This document shows, in pieces, positions 26,062 through 33,819 of a stretch of DNA of 51,493 nt. Every line of letters starts with the position of its first letter. Position 1 is the first letter of the stretch. A program made the position numbers and the translations under genes. Source of the stretch: an uncultured Clostridium sp. (GTDB lineage Bacteria; Bacillota; Clostridia; Clostridiales; Clostridiaceae); the NCBI GenBank assembly GCA_900548455.1, contig URKQ01000026.1, positions 1 through 51,493 on the forward strand, written 5' to 3'. Under the pieces are notes generated by a model that made no database searches, was not told where the DNA came from, and saw nothing but the letters and a program-made list of their open reading frames with translations.

Positions 26062-26094
26062 ACATACCAAGAAAAATTCTTGGTATGTTTTTTT
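26062..26094 (+). terminator. terminator after HesB-like gene
   Basis: ACATACCAAGAA / TTCTTGGTATGT with a short AAA loop is followed by seven T residues. Confidence 0.9.
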
Positions 26095-26198
26095 ATGTAA
26101 GGAAAGCATATAGTTTTTCATATTTTAGAATAAATTTCTGCATAAATTCTTCTCAGTAGCTTAACATATAGATATATATTATTTAAGGAGAGTTCTAA

Positions 26199-27224
26199 AT
26201 GAAAATAATTTCTACTATTGGACAAAACATAAATAGTTTTGATAGCATAGATAAGTTCGTAAAATCTGGAACTGATATGTTTAGATTTAGATTTTCACAT
26301 ATTAACTATGAAGAAAGTGATAAACTTATTAAGTATATAAAAAATACATATCCTAATATTCCTATAATAGGGGATTTGCAAGGGAATAAAATACGAATAT
26401 CCACTATTTTAGAAAATGAGTATAAGTTATTGCAAGGTGAAAAATACATACTTTGCAGTGAAAAAAAGATTGATAAACATAATCTACAAATAAGCGGAAA
26501 TAAAATACCTATAACATTCCAGGGTGCAGTAGATATATTTAATGTTAATGATAACTTAAAATTAAATAATGGATCTACAATTCTTAAAATAAGAAGTGTA
26601 GATAAAAATAATGAGGAAATACTTGTAGATGTAATTGATGGAGGATTAATAAAATCAGGACAGAGCATCAATGTACCTAGACTAAATAGAGATAATTCTG
26701 TTCTTACCATAAAAGATTTAGATGATATAATATGGGGATTAAAAAGAAATGTGGATATTATCATTATGTCCTATATCGCAAATGTTAATGAAATTACCAA
26801 AGTTAAAAAAATAATATGTTCTTATATTGAAGATGGAGTAATTAATTCCTTTCCTTTAATATTTGCAAAAATAGAATGTATAAACGCAATAAAAATTATA
26901 GATGACATAATAAATGAAGCTGATGGAATTGTAATAGGCAGAGGAGATTTATCAAAGGAGATACCCCTTATGGAAATGCCTGTTATACAAGAAAAAATAA
27001 TAAATATGTGTAGGGAGAAAGAAAAGCCTATTTTTATTAGTAATAATATATTAAATTCAATGTGTAATAAAAAATATCCAAGTGTTAATGAAATATGTGA
27101 ACTTCATTATCATTTAAAAGAACATGTAACAGGGATTGTGCTATGTGATGAGGTGTCAAAGGGAAAATACCCATTAAATGCTTTAAGATTAGCAAAATCG
27201 TTTGTAAGTGAGTATAAAGAATAA
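26199..27224 (+). CDS. pyruvate-kinase-like protein, short and divergent
   Basis: A 341-residue protein with the barrel and inserted B domain of pyruvate kinase but no C-terminal domain (normal enzymes have about 470-590 residues). Matches are IGDLQGNKIRI, FAKIECINAIKIIDDII, DGIVIGRGDLSKEIPLMEMPVIQEKII and KPIFISNNILNSM. The catalytic Lys in KIE and the Glu/Asp metal site remain, but the RxNFSH motif reads RFRFSH and the ATQML threonine is replaced (SNNIL). Loss of this Thr, which takes part in proton transfer, argues against normal pyruvate kinase activity. AAGGAGAG precedes ATG. It may have become a binding or regulatory protein. Confidence 0.8.
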   Translation: MKIISTIGQNINSFDSIDKFVKSGTDMFRFRFSHINYEESDKLIKYIKNTYPNIPIIGDLQGNKIRISTILENEYKLLQGEKYILCSEKKIDKHNLQISGNKIPITFQGAVDIFNVNDNLKLNNGSTILKIRSVDKNNEEILVDVIDGGLIKSGQSINVPRLNRDNSVLTIKDLDDIIWGLKRNVDIIIMSYIANVNEITKVKKIICSYIEDGVINSFPLIFAKIECINAIKIIDDIINEADGIVIGRGDLSKEIPLMEMPVIQEKIINMCREKEKPIFISNNILNSMCNKKYPSVNEICELHYHLKEHVTGIVLCDEVSKGKYPLNALRLAKSFVSEYKE

Positions 27225-27288
27225 ATATATAAGGAATGATTATAATAAACATGTGTTAGTAATTAAATCGCAATAGGAGGAATTTAAT

Positions 27289-27459
27289 ATGGCTAAAGCT
27301 GGAATGAGAAGACCTGATCCTAAGCAACCTCATGGCACAGAAAGTAATTCTATAAATCATTTTCCTAAAAATGAAGTTAGACCTGTTCCAGAAATACAAG
27401 GAAAAGCAAAGACTTCAGATAAGAAAGCAAAACCTATAAAATATGATGGAAAAATGTAG
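27289..27459 (+). CDS. small basic protein, 56 residues
   Basis: A short gene with a perfect AGGAGG site eight bases before ATG. The product is basic, rich in Lys and Pro and probably unfolded: MAKAGMRRPDPKQPHGTES, then NHFPKNEVRPVPEIQGKAK. It resembles small clostridial proteins that NCBI groups as CPC_1213 family, but this is from memory of their composition and is uncertain. It follows the pyruvate-kinase-like gene by about 65 bases, perhaps on one transcript, and is closed by a terminator that also serves the convergent chemoreceptor gene. Confidence 0.7.
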   Translation: MAKAGMRRPDPKQPHGTESNSINHFPKNEVRPVPEIQGKAKTSDKKAKPIKYDGKM

Positions 27460-27463
27460 TAAA

Positions 27464-27505
27464 AGGGTCTGTCGCACTAATTATTTAGTCCGGCAGACCT
27501 TTCTT
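27464..27505. terminator. terminator between convergent genes
   Basis: AGGTCTG(T)C.. pairs with ..GGCAGACCT, with CACTAA/TTAGTC extending the stem inward, and a T-rich tract follows. Confidence 0.8.
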
Positions 27506-27507
27506 TA

Positions 27508-29574
27508 CTATATTTCAAACTTATCGAGTTCTTTCTTTATATTATTAGCTAAATCATTTAGGTTTGATGCACATCGAGAAAATTCTTCAACTGCAGCAGT
27601 TATTTCTTGAGTAGATGCTGAAACTTCCTCTGTAGTAGAAGCAGTTTCTTCTGACACAGCAGCTACATTTTCTACTTGGTTTAATACATTATCTTTAAAT
27701 TCATTAATTTCATGTATTGATGATTTTATATTATTAATTTTATCTGCTAAAACTAAAACTTCTTTCATAATGTTATTAAATACTTTTTCAGTAGAGTTAG
27801 CTGCTTCGGTTTGGGATTCTACAATTGATTCAGTATCTTTCATTGCCTTTACTGCTATATTTGATTTCTCAGTTATAGTTTTGACTATCTTTTTAATTTC
27901 TTCTGCTGAATTGTTTGATGCTTCTGCCAATTTTCTTATTTCATCTGCAACTACAGCAAAGCCACGGCCATATTCACCAGCCCTTGCAGCTTCTATGCTG
28001 GCATTTAGTGAAAGCAAGTTTGTTTGAGAGGTTATTTCTGTTATAGCATCAGAAATTTTACCGATTTGTAGAATACTTTTATTCACTTCTTCTACAATAG
28101 CACCAGCATTAGTAGTAGACTTAAGAGTGCTTTGAGACTTGTCCATTAATTTAGTTAGCATATCAACACCATCACTACTTAAATCTTTTGTTTTATTTGA
28201 TATGTTTCCCATATCAACTGATGCCTTAAGAACTCCTTCTAATTTATCGGATAGGTCTTGTAACAATGAGGTACACTCTGAGGAATTTAACGCTTGATTA
28301 GATGCACCTTGAGCAATTTCATCAATGGCAATAGCTACTTGATTTACAGCAGCAGTAGTATCAGTAGCCATATTAGAAAGACTTGTAGAACTACTATAAA
28401 CTTTTTCACAAGATTCATCTACGTTACTCATTAAAGAACTAAGATTATCAGCCATTATATTAAAACTATCTGCAAGGTGATTTAATTCATCTTTTGAATT
28501 TAGATAAACTCTATCTTTAAAGTTACCATCAGAAGCTTTAGTGACCAAAGACTCAATTTTTACTACATTTCCAGAAATATTCCTTGATATTATTTTAGAA
28601 ATAATAAAGGCTATGACTGCAATTACAAGTGCCATTATCAAGAAAACCAAACATAGAATTCTAGTTTGATTGATAAGCTCAACATTGCTAACCTTTGCCA
28701 TCAACTTCCAACCGGTTAATTCATTAGTTTGAAAAATTATAGATTCTTTATTAGTTCCATTATTATAAGTTGCCATTCCGTTATCATCAGTCATTATAGT
28801 ATCCCAGATAGGATAATATTTCTCGAGAGTATATCCTATTTTTTCTTTTTGTGGATCAGACATAATTACGCCAATATTATCTACTATTATAAGATAACCG
28901 TCCTCTCCGAATTTTGTTTCGGCAATTTCATCAGTAAGTAAATCAGTATCTAAATCTAAAGCGAATACCCCTAAAAACTTACCATTATTTACTATAGCTT
29001 TTGATAGAGTTATAACTGTTTTACCAGTTGTTGATGAATAGGGAGGAGATACAATATACTTATCTGGAGATGATTTTGATAAGGAATACCAACTCTGTCG
29101 TTTTCCATCAACATTACTTTTGGAATTATCTTTTTCAGTTGTTATTAATTCTCCACTATCAAATTGAAAATATGTTTTTGTAATAGTTTCATCTGCCTTT
29201 ACCATTTCAGTAAGCAAATTATTTATTGTATCAGATTTTACAGACTCATCGCCTTTAAAATCTGTGTTTGATATAAAAGTAATCTCTTTCCCTATAGTAT
29301 CAAAATAATTAGTAAGTCCTATATTAGCAGCATCTAAAGTTTGTTTTGTAGTATCAGTTAAGGAACTTTTTAAAAGTTGTCTTGATGTAATAAATGTAAC
29401 TATTCCTACAATTATAAGAGGAATCAAGCAAGTTCCTAATAAACTAACTGAAAGTTTTCTTTTAATACTCTTAATTTTCTGACTTTTACCTTTATTATTC
29501 TTTGCCTTCTTTAGACTAAAACTACTATTTTTAGACTTTCCCCGAGTTGTTTTCAATGTTTTTTTACTCCTCAT
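27508..29574 (-). CDS. methyl-accepting chemotaxis protein with Cache domain
   Basis: A transmembrane chemoreceptor of 688 residues. It begins with an unusual Lys/Ser-rich tail of about 40 residues (MRSKKTLKTTRGKSKNSS...), then TM1 (SLLGTCLIPLIIVGIVTFIT), an extracellular double Cache sensor (about 70-300, with SWYSLSKSSPDKYIVSPPY and GVFALDLDTDLL), TM2 (ILCLVFLIMALVIAVIAFII), HAMP, and a signalling domain to the end. The hairpin tip shows ISDAITEITSQTNLLSLNAS and IEAARAGEYGRGFAVVADEI, the CheA/CheW contact region. dCache_1 domains commonly bind amino acids or organic acids. GGGGGA precedes ATG. It is single, apart from other chemotaxis genes. Confidence 0.95.
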   Translation of the reverse strand: MRSKKTLKTTRGKSKNSSFSLKKAKNNKGKSQKIKSIKRKLSVSLLGTCLIPLIIVGIVTFITSRQLLKSSLTDTTKQTLDAANIGLTNYFDTIGKEITFISNTDFKGDESVKSDTINNLLTEMVKADETITKTYFQFDSGELITTEKDNSKSNVDGKRQSWYSLSKSSPDKYIVSPPYSSTTGKTVITLSKAIVNNGKFLGVFALDLDTDLLTDEIAETKFGEDGYLIIVDNIGVIMSDPQKEKIGYTLEKYYPIWDTIMTDDNGMATYNNGTNKESIIFQTNELTGWKLMAKVSNVELINQTRILCLVFLIMALVIAVIAFIISKIISRNISGNVVKIESLVTKASDGNFKDRVYLNSKDELNHLADSFNIMADNLSSLMSNVDESCEKVYSSSTSLSNMATDTTAAVNQVAIAIDEIAQGASNQALNSSECTSLLQDLSDKLEGVLKASVDMGNISNKTKDLSSDGVDMLTKLMDKSQSTLKSTTNAGAIVEEVNKSILQIGKISDAITEITSQTNLLSLNASIEAARAGEYGRGFAVVADEIRKLAEASNNSAEEIKKIVKTITEKSNIAVKAMKDTESIVESQTEAANSTEKVFNNIMKEVLVLADKINNIKSSIHEINEFKDNVLNQVENVAAVSEETASTTEEVSASTQEITAAVEEFSRCASNLNDLANNIKKELDKFEI

Positions 29575-29827
29575 GTTAATCCCCCTTAAATTTAACTTAA
29601 ATTAAAGTTTAAAATAAATAAATGCTAATTATAAGTTTAAATGTAAAAATATATATTATAAATACAATTGTACTATATTTCGAGAAATTTGTGTAGTATT
29701 ATCGAAACTTATCAATAGTTTAGTTTTTTTACTTAAATACATAATATATATGCTTTTTTCAAATAATTGACAAAATTAAGAAAAGTTGTACAATATTATT
29801 ATATATACAAATAATGGGGGTATAAAA

Positions 29828-30199
29828 ATGAAAAAGAAACGTTCTACGGTATTATTAATTAGTGCAATTTTGGGGACAGCATACTCTATTTATTTAATTC
29901 TTTACTTTAGTGGAGCTATTGGAGGAAGTGAGGGAGCTGAACAAGTTGGCGCTGCAATAGCAACAGCATTAGTTACACCACATATGATATTAGTAGTGTT
30001 AGCTACAATATTTAACTGGATTGGTTATTTTATAAATAAAGCTGGATTTGCATTAACAGCAGGAATTTTATATAGTGTGGCCGGAGTACTGTTCATTATG
30101 TATATATTCTTTGTAATTCCAAGTTTAGTTTTAAGTTTTGTTGGATATTCCAAAGTTAAGAAGATAAACTCAGAAAATAATTCTAATATATCTGCATAG
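29828..30199 (+). CDS. small multi-pass membrane protein
   Basis: A 123-residue protein with about four hydrophobic segments: TVLLISAILGTAYSIYLILYF, an Ala-rich amphipathic part (EQVGAAIATALVTPHMILVVLATIFNWIGYF), and GFALTAGILYSVAGVLFIMYIFFVIPSLVLSFVGY, ending in a basic tail KVKKINSENNSNISA. I recognise no family with certainty. The start at 29828 is chosen because GGGGG lies at the right distance; the longer frame upstream has no site. It is the first of several small membrane proteins in this accessory region. Confidence 0.65.
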   Translation: MKKKRSTVLLISAILGTAYSIYLILYFSGAIGGSEGAEQVGAAIATALVTPHMILVVLATIFNWIGYFINKAGFALTAGILYSVAGVLFIMYIFFVIPSLVLSFVGYSKVKKINSENNSNISA

Positions 30200-30205
30200 A
30201 AGAAT

Positions 30206-30245
30206 AAAGAACTATCAGGAATGATTTACCTGTTAGTTCTTTTTA
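30206..30245 (+). terminator. terminator after small membrane protein gene
   Basis: AAAGAACTATCAGG pairs with CCTG(T)TAGTTCTTTT, leaving an eight-base loop and T tail. Its right arm starts a 50-base repeat that recurs at 31176. Confidence 0.75.
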
Positions 30246-30280
30246 TGTAAGGTAAAAGGAGATTTGTTATATGGATGAAT
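30231..30280 (+). repeat. 50-bp direct repeat, copy 1
   Basis: TGTTAGTTCTTTTTATGTAAG, then an A/G-rich ribosome site, GATTTGTTATATG and ATGAAT recur at 31176-31225 with a few changes. It includes the terminator right arm and the ribosome site of a small gene. Confidence 0.7.
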
Positions 30281-30467
30281 GGATTTTTTTATTATAATAG
30301 CGTTAATTTTCTTCTACTTCTTCTTTAATGTTTGTTACCATATACCAAACAAATTAAAGAAACAAGAAGAGAAACAATCTTTATATATGAAAGAATTATA
30401 TATACGATTAAATGGACTTGAATCTAAAATAGATAAATTAATAGATTTAAAGAACAAGAAAATATGA
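30279..30467 (+). CDS. small membrane protein, possibly frameshifted at a T tract
   Basis: A 62-residue product with one helix (FFIIIALIFFYFFFNVCY) and a charged coiled-coil-like tail (KKQEEKQSLYMKELYIRLNGLESKIDKLIDLKNKK). The best ribosome site (AAGGAG, 30256-30261) suits ATG 30271, which is in another frame and stops after eight codons; one extra T in the seven-T tract (30284-30290) would join it to this frame (MDEWIFFIII...). ATG 30279 as used here is 17 bases from the site. Hence either a weakly translated gene, an on/off slippage switch, or a sequencing/mutation event. Family unknown. Confidence 0.45.
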   Translation: MDFFIIIALIFFYFFFNVCYHIPNKLKKQEEKQSLYMKELYIRLNGLESKIDKLIDLKNKKI

Positions 30468-30488
30468 CTTTAAAGAAGAATAATCTAA

Positions 30489-30635
30489 AATGCAAATGGA
30501 TTTATATTAGCAGGTGAAGGTGTAATGCAGGCAGTTTCTTTCAAAACTAAAATAGAATTTTCAAAATGTAAAATGGGATTTGATGGAATTAAGGCTGTGT
30601 ATTCAGAGGAAGAGAGGGTTAGCTCCATATTATGA
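30489..30635 (+). pseudogene. short coding fragment before the lipoprotein gene
   Basis: An open frame encodes NANGFILAGEGVMQAVSFKT... to KAVYSEEERVSSIL and stops at 30635, overlapping the next start in ATGA fashion. An internal ATG at 30525 would give 36 residues, with GGTGAAGG four bases upstream. It reads like the C-terminal end of a larger protein whose start has been lost, but a real microprotein coupled to the lipoprotein is possible. Family not recognised. Confidence 0.35.
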
Positions 30636-31174
30636 AACATACTAAAATTAATATTTATAAAAGTTTTATTGTATTGTTTATGTTAAGTTGTGTATTTTTG
30701 TATGGTTGCAATAAAGAAAACTCACATTTGGAATTTTCTGAAACGGTAGATGAAGTAATTAATAAAATAGAGAATGAAAAATCTGAGGTAACATATGAAA
30801 ATTTTTTAGATATAACTTTAAAAGAGCCAGAAATTATATCAGATATATCGGAAGAATTAGAACCAGATACAAATTATGTATCAGAGAATATTATCGTTAA
30901 AAATATAAGTAATTCTCCAATAAAAATAAGTTGTAAGGTATATCTTCCTAAAGAAATAATAAATACAATTGCGTATGCACCTACAACGTTTCAGCACGGA
31001 GAAGTGATAGAATTAGGACCACAAAAGGAGCTAGATATGGCTGCAGCTATAATTATGAAAAGAAAAGATGCTATGACAGAAGAAGAAAAAAATATATTTG
31101 ATAAGTATTCAAGGGTTGTATATATCGAAGTTACAATCGATGGTAAGCGCTCTTATCTAAAGAAAGAGATTTAA
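30632..31174 (+). CDS. lipoprotein of unknown function
   Basis: A 180-residue protein with a lipoprotein signal: KINIYKSFIVLFMLSCVFLYGC, the last Cys being the probable lipidation site. The mature part is acidic at the start (SEEVDEVINKIENEKSE-like) and holds a beta-rich domain (NIIVKNISNSPIKISCKVYLP...IELGPQKELDMAAAIIMKR...VVYIEVTIDGKRSYLKK) that looks like an immunoglobulin-type fold of about 110 residues. The start overlaps the stop of the upstream fragment by four bases. The ribosome site is GAGAGGG, about ten bases upstream. Probably surface-exposed; function unknown. Confidence 0.65.
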   Translation: MKHTKINIYKSFIVLFMLSCVFLYGCNKENSHLEFSETVDEVINKIENEKSEVTYENFLDITLKEPEIISDISEELEPDTNYVSENIIVKNISNSPIKISCKVYLPKEIINTIAYAPTTFQHGEVIELGPQKELDMAAAIIMKRKDAMTEEEKNIFDKYSRVVYIEVTIDGKRSYLKKEI

Positions 31175-31175
31175 T

Positions 31176-31225
31176 TGTTAGTTCTTTTTATGTAAGAGAA
31201 AAGAAGATTTGTTATATGTATGAAT
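31176..31225 (+). repeat. 50-bp direct repeat, copy 2 (degenerate)
   Basis: This matches 30231-30280 with several substitutions (for example AAAGAAG in place of AAAGGAG, and ATGTATG in place of ATGGATG). No reading frame of useful length follows, so the copy appears decayed. Confidence 0.7.
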
Positions 31226-31283
31226 TGTATATACGGTATGGTGAAGCATATCTGTGTAGAACCAAAATAGAAAAAGATTAAGT

Positions 31284-31311
31284 TTGTTATTTTCTATGTT
31301 TGGTATATAAT
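31284..31311 (+). promoter_or_regulatory. promoter of the zeta-like toxin locus
   Basis: TTGTTA (31284-31289) and a perfect TATAAT (31306-31311) lie 16 bases apart, 37 bases before the first gene. Confidence 0.5.
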
Positions 31312-31347
31312 AATGAATAAATAGAATTTCGTTAGGAGGAATTTTAT

Positions 31348-31512
31348 ATGGAAAATAAAGATAATAATTTATATGATATTTTTGTTAATTATTCTTATAG
31401 TGAATTAAAAGATTTATTTAAAAAGGCAAAAACTAAAGAAGAGCAGGATTTTTATATGACTTTATCGAATTTAGTGTTGCAAAAAGAGCAAGCTAAGGTA
31501 ATAGGCAAATAA
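31348..31512 (+). CDS. small protein, probable antitoxin partner
   Basis: A 54-residue acidic helical protein (MENKDNNLYDIFVNYSYSELKD ... LQKEQAKVIGK) with a perfect AGGAGG eight bases before ATG. Only one base separates its stop from the toxin start, so the two are translationally coupled. The small, charged, helical product directly before a zeta-like kinase is the usual arrangement of an antitoxin that blocks the ATP site by binding. I do not recognise the sequence family; the role rests on context. Confidence 0.7.
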   Translation: MENKDNNLYDIFVNYSYSELKDLFKKAKTKEEQDFYMTLSNLVLQKEQAKVIGK

Positions 31513-31513
31513 T

Positions 31514-32080
31514 ATGCCAACATATACAATTTTTGCCGGTGTTAATGGCGCAGGAAAGACTTCAATATATAAATCTATTTACTATAATGAAAATAAAGAT
31601 GAAAAAAGAATAAATACTGATGAAATGGTTGCAAGAATTGGATCTTGGAAAGATAGTAATCTTCAGATTAAATGTGCTAGAGAAGCTGTTAAGTTAATAA
31701 AGCATTATATTTTACAAGGCATATCTTTTAACCAAGAAACAACATTATCTGGTAGAAGTATAATAAAGAATATAAACTTTGCAAAAGAAAAAGGTTTTTA
31801 TATTGTTATGAATTATATAGGGTTGGAAAGTACAGAACTTGCTAAGGAAAGAGTTAAAATTAGAGTAAATAAAGGTGGGCATGGAATACCTGATAAAGAT
31901 ATAGAAAGAAGATATTATGATTCTTTAAAAAATCTAGATGATGTAATTGATATATGTGATGAAGTAAATATATATGATAATTCAGAAGTATTAAGAGAAG
32001 TTATATATTTAAAAAATGGCAAGACAATATGGAAAGATAAAAAAATACCTAATTGGGCAAACAATATACTACCAAAGTAG
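31514..32080 (+). CDS. zeta-toxin-like P-loop kinase
   Basis: A 188-residue P-loop protein of the zeta toxin/COG4185 type. Walker A is FAGVNGAGKTS with Lys15; Asp36 in RINTDEM matches the catalytic Asp position of zeta kinases; then GISFNQETTLSGR (substrate strand) and an Arg-rich lid (ERVKIRVNKGGHGIPDKDIERRYYDSL) with candidate phosphate-binding arginines. Classical zeta toxins phosphorylate UDP-N-acetylglucosamine and block wall synthesis; short chromosomal relatives can differ in substrate. Coupled to a 54-residue upstream gene and followed by a terminator, it forms a compact two-gene toxin-antitoxin candidate. Confidence 0.82.
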   Translation: MPTYTIFAGVNGAGKTSIYKSIYYNENKDEKRINTDEMVARIGSWKDSNLQIKCAREAVKLIKHYILQGISFNQETTLSGRSIIKNINFAKEKGFYIVMNYIGLESTELAKERVKIRVNKGGHGIPDKDIERRYYDSLKNLDDVIDICDEVNIYDNSEVLREVIYLKNGKTIWKDKKIPNWANNILPK

Positions 32081-32114
32081 CTAGTAAAATTATAAAAGTT
32101 TTACTAGCTATTTT
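32080..32114 (+). terminator. terminator after zeta-like toxin gene
   Basis: GCTAGTAAAA (32080-32089) pairs perfectly with TTTTACTAGC (32099-32108), followed by TATTTTC. The left arm starts four bases before the stop codon ends. Confidence 0.75.
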
Positions 32115-32167
32115 CACATAAAAATATAATGGGAACTTGAATTAGAAATACTACTAAATATATTGTA

Positions 32168-32366
32168 TAGGAAATTCACTCATCATTGCATTCTGATGGG
32201 TAAGCGATCATACCAAATTGAAGTTTGGAATGTCTGATTATGGGAAAGTCTGAACTTTTTTACTTACGGTGCGGTGAACCGTATCATAAGTGAAACTCTA
32301 AATCTATGATTTAGTTAGGTGAACTTACTCAGCGACTGAAAGGAGTCGAGTTTCATTTTAAAATGA
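32168..32366 (+). ncRNA. multi-hairpin structured RNA candidate
   Basis: This stretch is less AT-rich than its surroundings, lacks reading frames and folds into a series of short perfect hairpins: GGTA/TACC (about 32199-32214), CCAAA/TTTGG (32213-32227), ACGGT/ACCGT (32267-32283), CTAAATC/GATTTAG (32298-32314), CGACT/AGTCG (32333-32348) and TCATTTT/AAAATGA near 32353-32366 with a T run. CTCATC and GATGGG near the start can also pair. The organisation suggests an independent regulatory RNA of about 200 bases. Clostridial families such as raiA or ARRPOF should be tested; I could not confirm either. Confidence 0.55.
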
Positions 32367-32374
32367 GTTTTTTA

Positions 32375-32413
32375 GCTTTAGGTACTGAATTAACTTGCCT
32401 AAGGCTATTTTTA
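32375..32413 (+). terminator. terminator after RNA candidate
   Basis: GCTTTAGG (32375-32382) pairs with CCTAAGGC (32398-32405), one G-U, followed by TATTTTTA. It gives a second stop signal for the RNA candidate. Confidence 0.65.
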
Positions 32414-32500
32414 TAGTTCAAAATACCGTATTATAGGTATGTTTATATTTACAAAATATGTTATGATAGATGTAGTAATATATCTAAGGTGAAAGGTAAA

Positions 32501-32636
32501 TAGAGTGTTTACAACACTATATACTATAAAAAGGCTAGTAACATTTTTTCAAGTGATATAAAAAAGTACTTGCAGAAAAATATCTTTTGATTTTAAAAAG
32601 TATATAGAGAATTATAATAAAACAAAAAAAGATTAA
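32501..32636 (+). pseudogene. decayed coding fragment
   Basis: Two short frames that overlap at 32588-32591 read as one protein C-terminus broken by a frameshift: KKASNIFSSDIKKYLQKNIF, then DFKKYIENYNKTKKD. No start or ribosome site is present. The rest of this intergenic stretch (32637-32808) holds only fragments with stops, e.g. NNIEVAVAKVKS and VLEELQDIPNYS, which also look like relics. No family recognised. Confidence 0.35.
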
Positions 32637-32808
32637 ATCAAAATAGGCTCTATTCTAACTGAATAAGGCTTGTTCTTATTTATGAAATAATATTGAGGTT
32701 GCTGTGGCAAAAGTAAAGAGCTAATATGAAGCTGAATAAATTGATAGAGTGTTTGTATTAGAAGAATTGCAAGATATTCCTAATTACTCTTAGAAAGGTA
32801 AAGAAATT

Positions 32809-33696
32809 ATGAATGATGAAAGAGAAAAATTAATACTCGATTTAAGACGGATTAGAGATAATAAGGATTGTATAAATCCAGATGAAAACATACATATTTA
32901 TGTTGGTTTAATGCTTAAATATATTGGAGATACCAATTTTGAACTTCGTGAAAGATTAATTGTGAGCATGATGTGTAATTGGATCATAGATGATTATGTC
33001 ACAGAAGAAGATATTAAAAAAATATTATACACTGTAATTAGGGAAGAGAACTTATTACATGGAATTGGAAAAGAGAATGATGATTCTGTTTACAGAAGGA
33101 GTTCTTCCGTGTTACTTGCAGCATGTATTTTGTTTAAACACTTACAAAAGGGCATTTTTAAAGAAAATGAATTTGTTTTTATTAAGGATAAATTAATAGA
33201 GTATTATTCATTGGAAAAAGATTTTCGTGGATATGATCTAGAAAATGGATGGATTCATACCGCTGCTCATGGGGCAGATGCACTGGGAGAGTTGGCTCAA
33301 TGTATAGAAACAGACGAATTAGTTCATAAAGAAATTTTAGCAGTGATAAAAAAAGTTATCTTAAATGAGGGATATTTATTTACCAGGTTAGAGGACGAAC
33401 GTATTGTTACAACAATTACTAAAATACTTAGTAGAGGTTTAATCTCACCTCAATATTTAAAAAACTGGTTAGAAGAATTATGTGCTTGCTCACCAAATTT
33501 TGAAAATTGGGACAGTGAATTAAGTGCATGTTCCTCTACAAAGAATTTTTCTCCAATACCATATACAAAATACAATAATATAAGGAACTTTATTCGTTCA
33601 TTGTATTTTAGATTAATACATGATAAAGACAAATCAGACATAACTGATGCTTTAATAGTAATTGAAAAAAGATTAAATGCCTTTATTGATGATTAG
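32809..33696 (+). CDS. DUF2785 domain protein
   Basis: A 295-residue, mostly alpha-helical cytoplasmic protein. The centre matches the DUF2785 signature: DFRGYDLENGWIHTAAHGADALGELAQC (residues about 140-167), preceded by YRRSSSVLLAACILF and followed by an Arg-Leu-Glu-Asp-Glu-Arg segment (GYLFTRLEDERI). The His and Asp of WIHTAAHGAD could form a metal or catalytic site, but no activity is established for the family. AGAAAGG precedes ATG. It stands alone between decayed sequence and a GNAT gene, without visible operon partners. Confidence 0.85.
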   Translation: MNDEREKLILDLRRIRDNKDCINPDENIHIYVGLMLKYIGDTNFELRERLIVSMMCNWIIDDYVTEEDIKKILYTVIREENLLHGIGKENDDSVYRRSSSVLLAACILFKHLQKGIFKENEFVFIKDKLIEYYSLEKDFRGYDLENGWIHTAAHGADALGELAQCIETDELVHKEILAVIKKVILNEGYLFTRLEDERIVTTITKILSRGLISPQYLKNWLEELCACSPNFENWDSELSACSSTKNFSPIPYTKYNNIRNFIRSLYFRLIHDKDKSDITDALIVIEKRLNAFIDD

Positions 33697-33819
33697 TTTA
33701 CTTATTGTATAGCAAACAAGCCTATGGTAAATAGGATTTTTGCAGGCTAATTTCCAAGGGTTGAGAAGTGCAATGTTCATATAACTTAACAGAACGAAAA
33801 ATGATATTAGGAGGAAGTT

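Noticed and set aside
26306..26764. 152-codon minus-strand frame in the pyruvate-kinase-like gene
   Set aside because: It is antisense to a gene with clear family motifs; its Ser/Leu/Ile-rich composition is that expected of a reverse complement.
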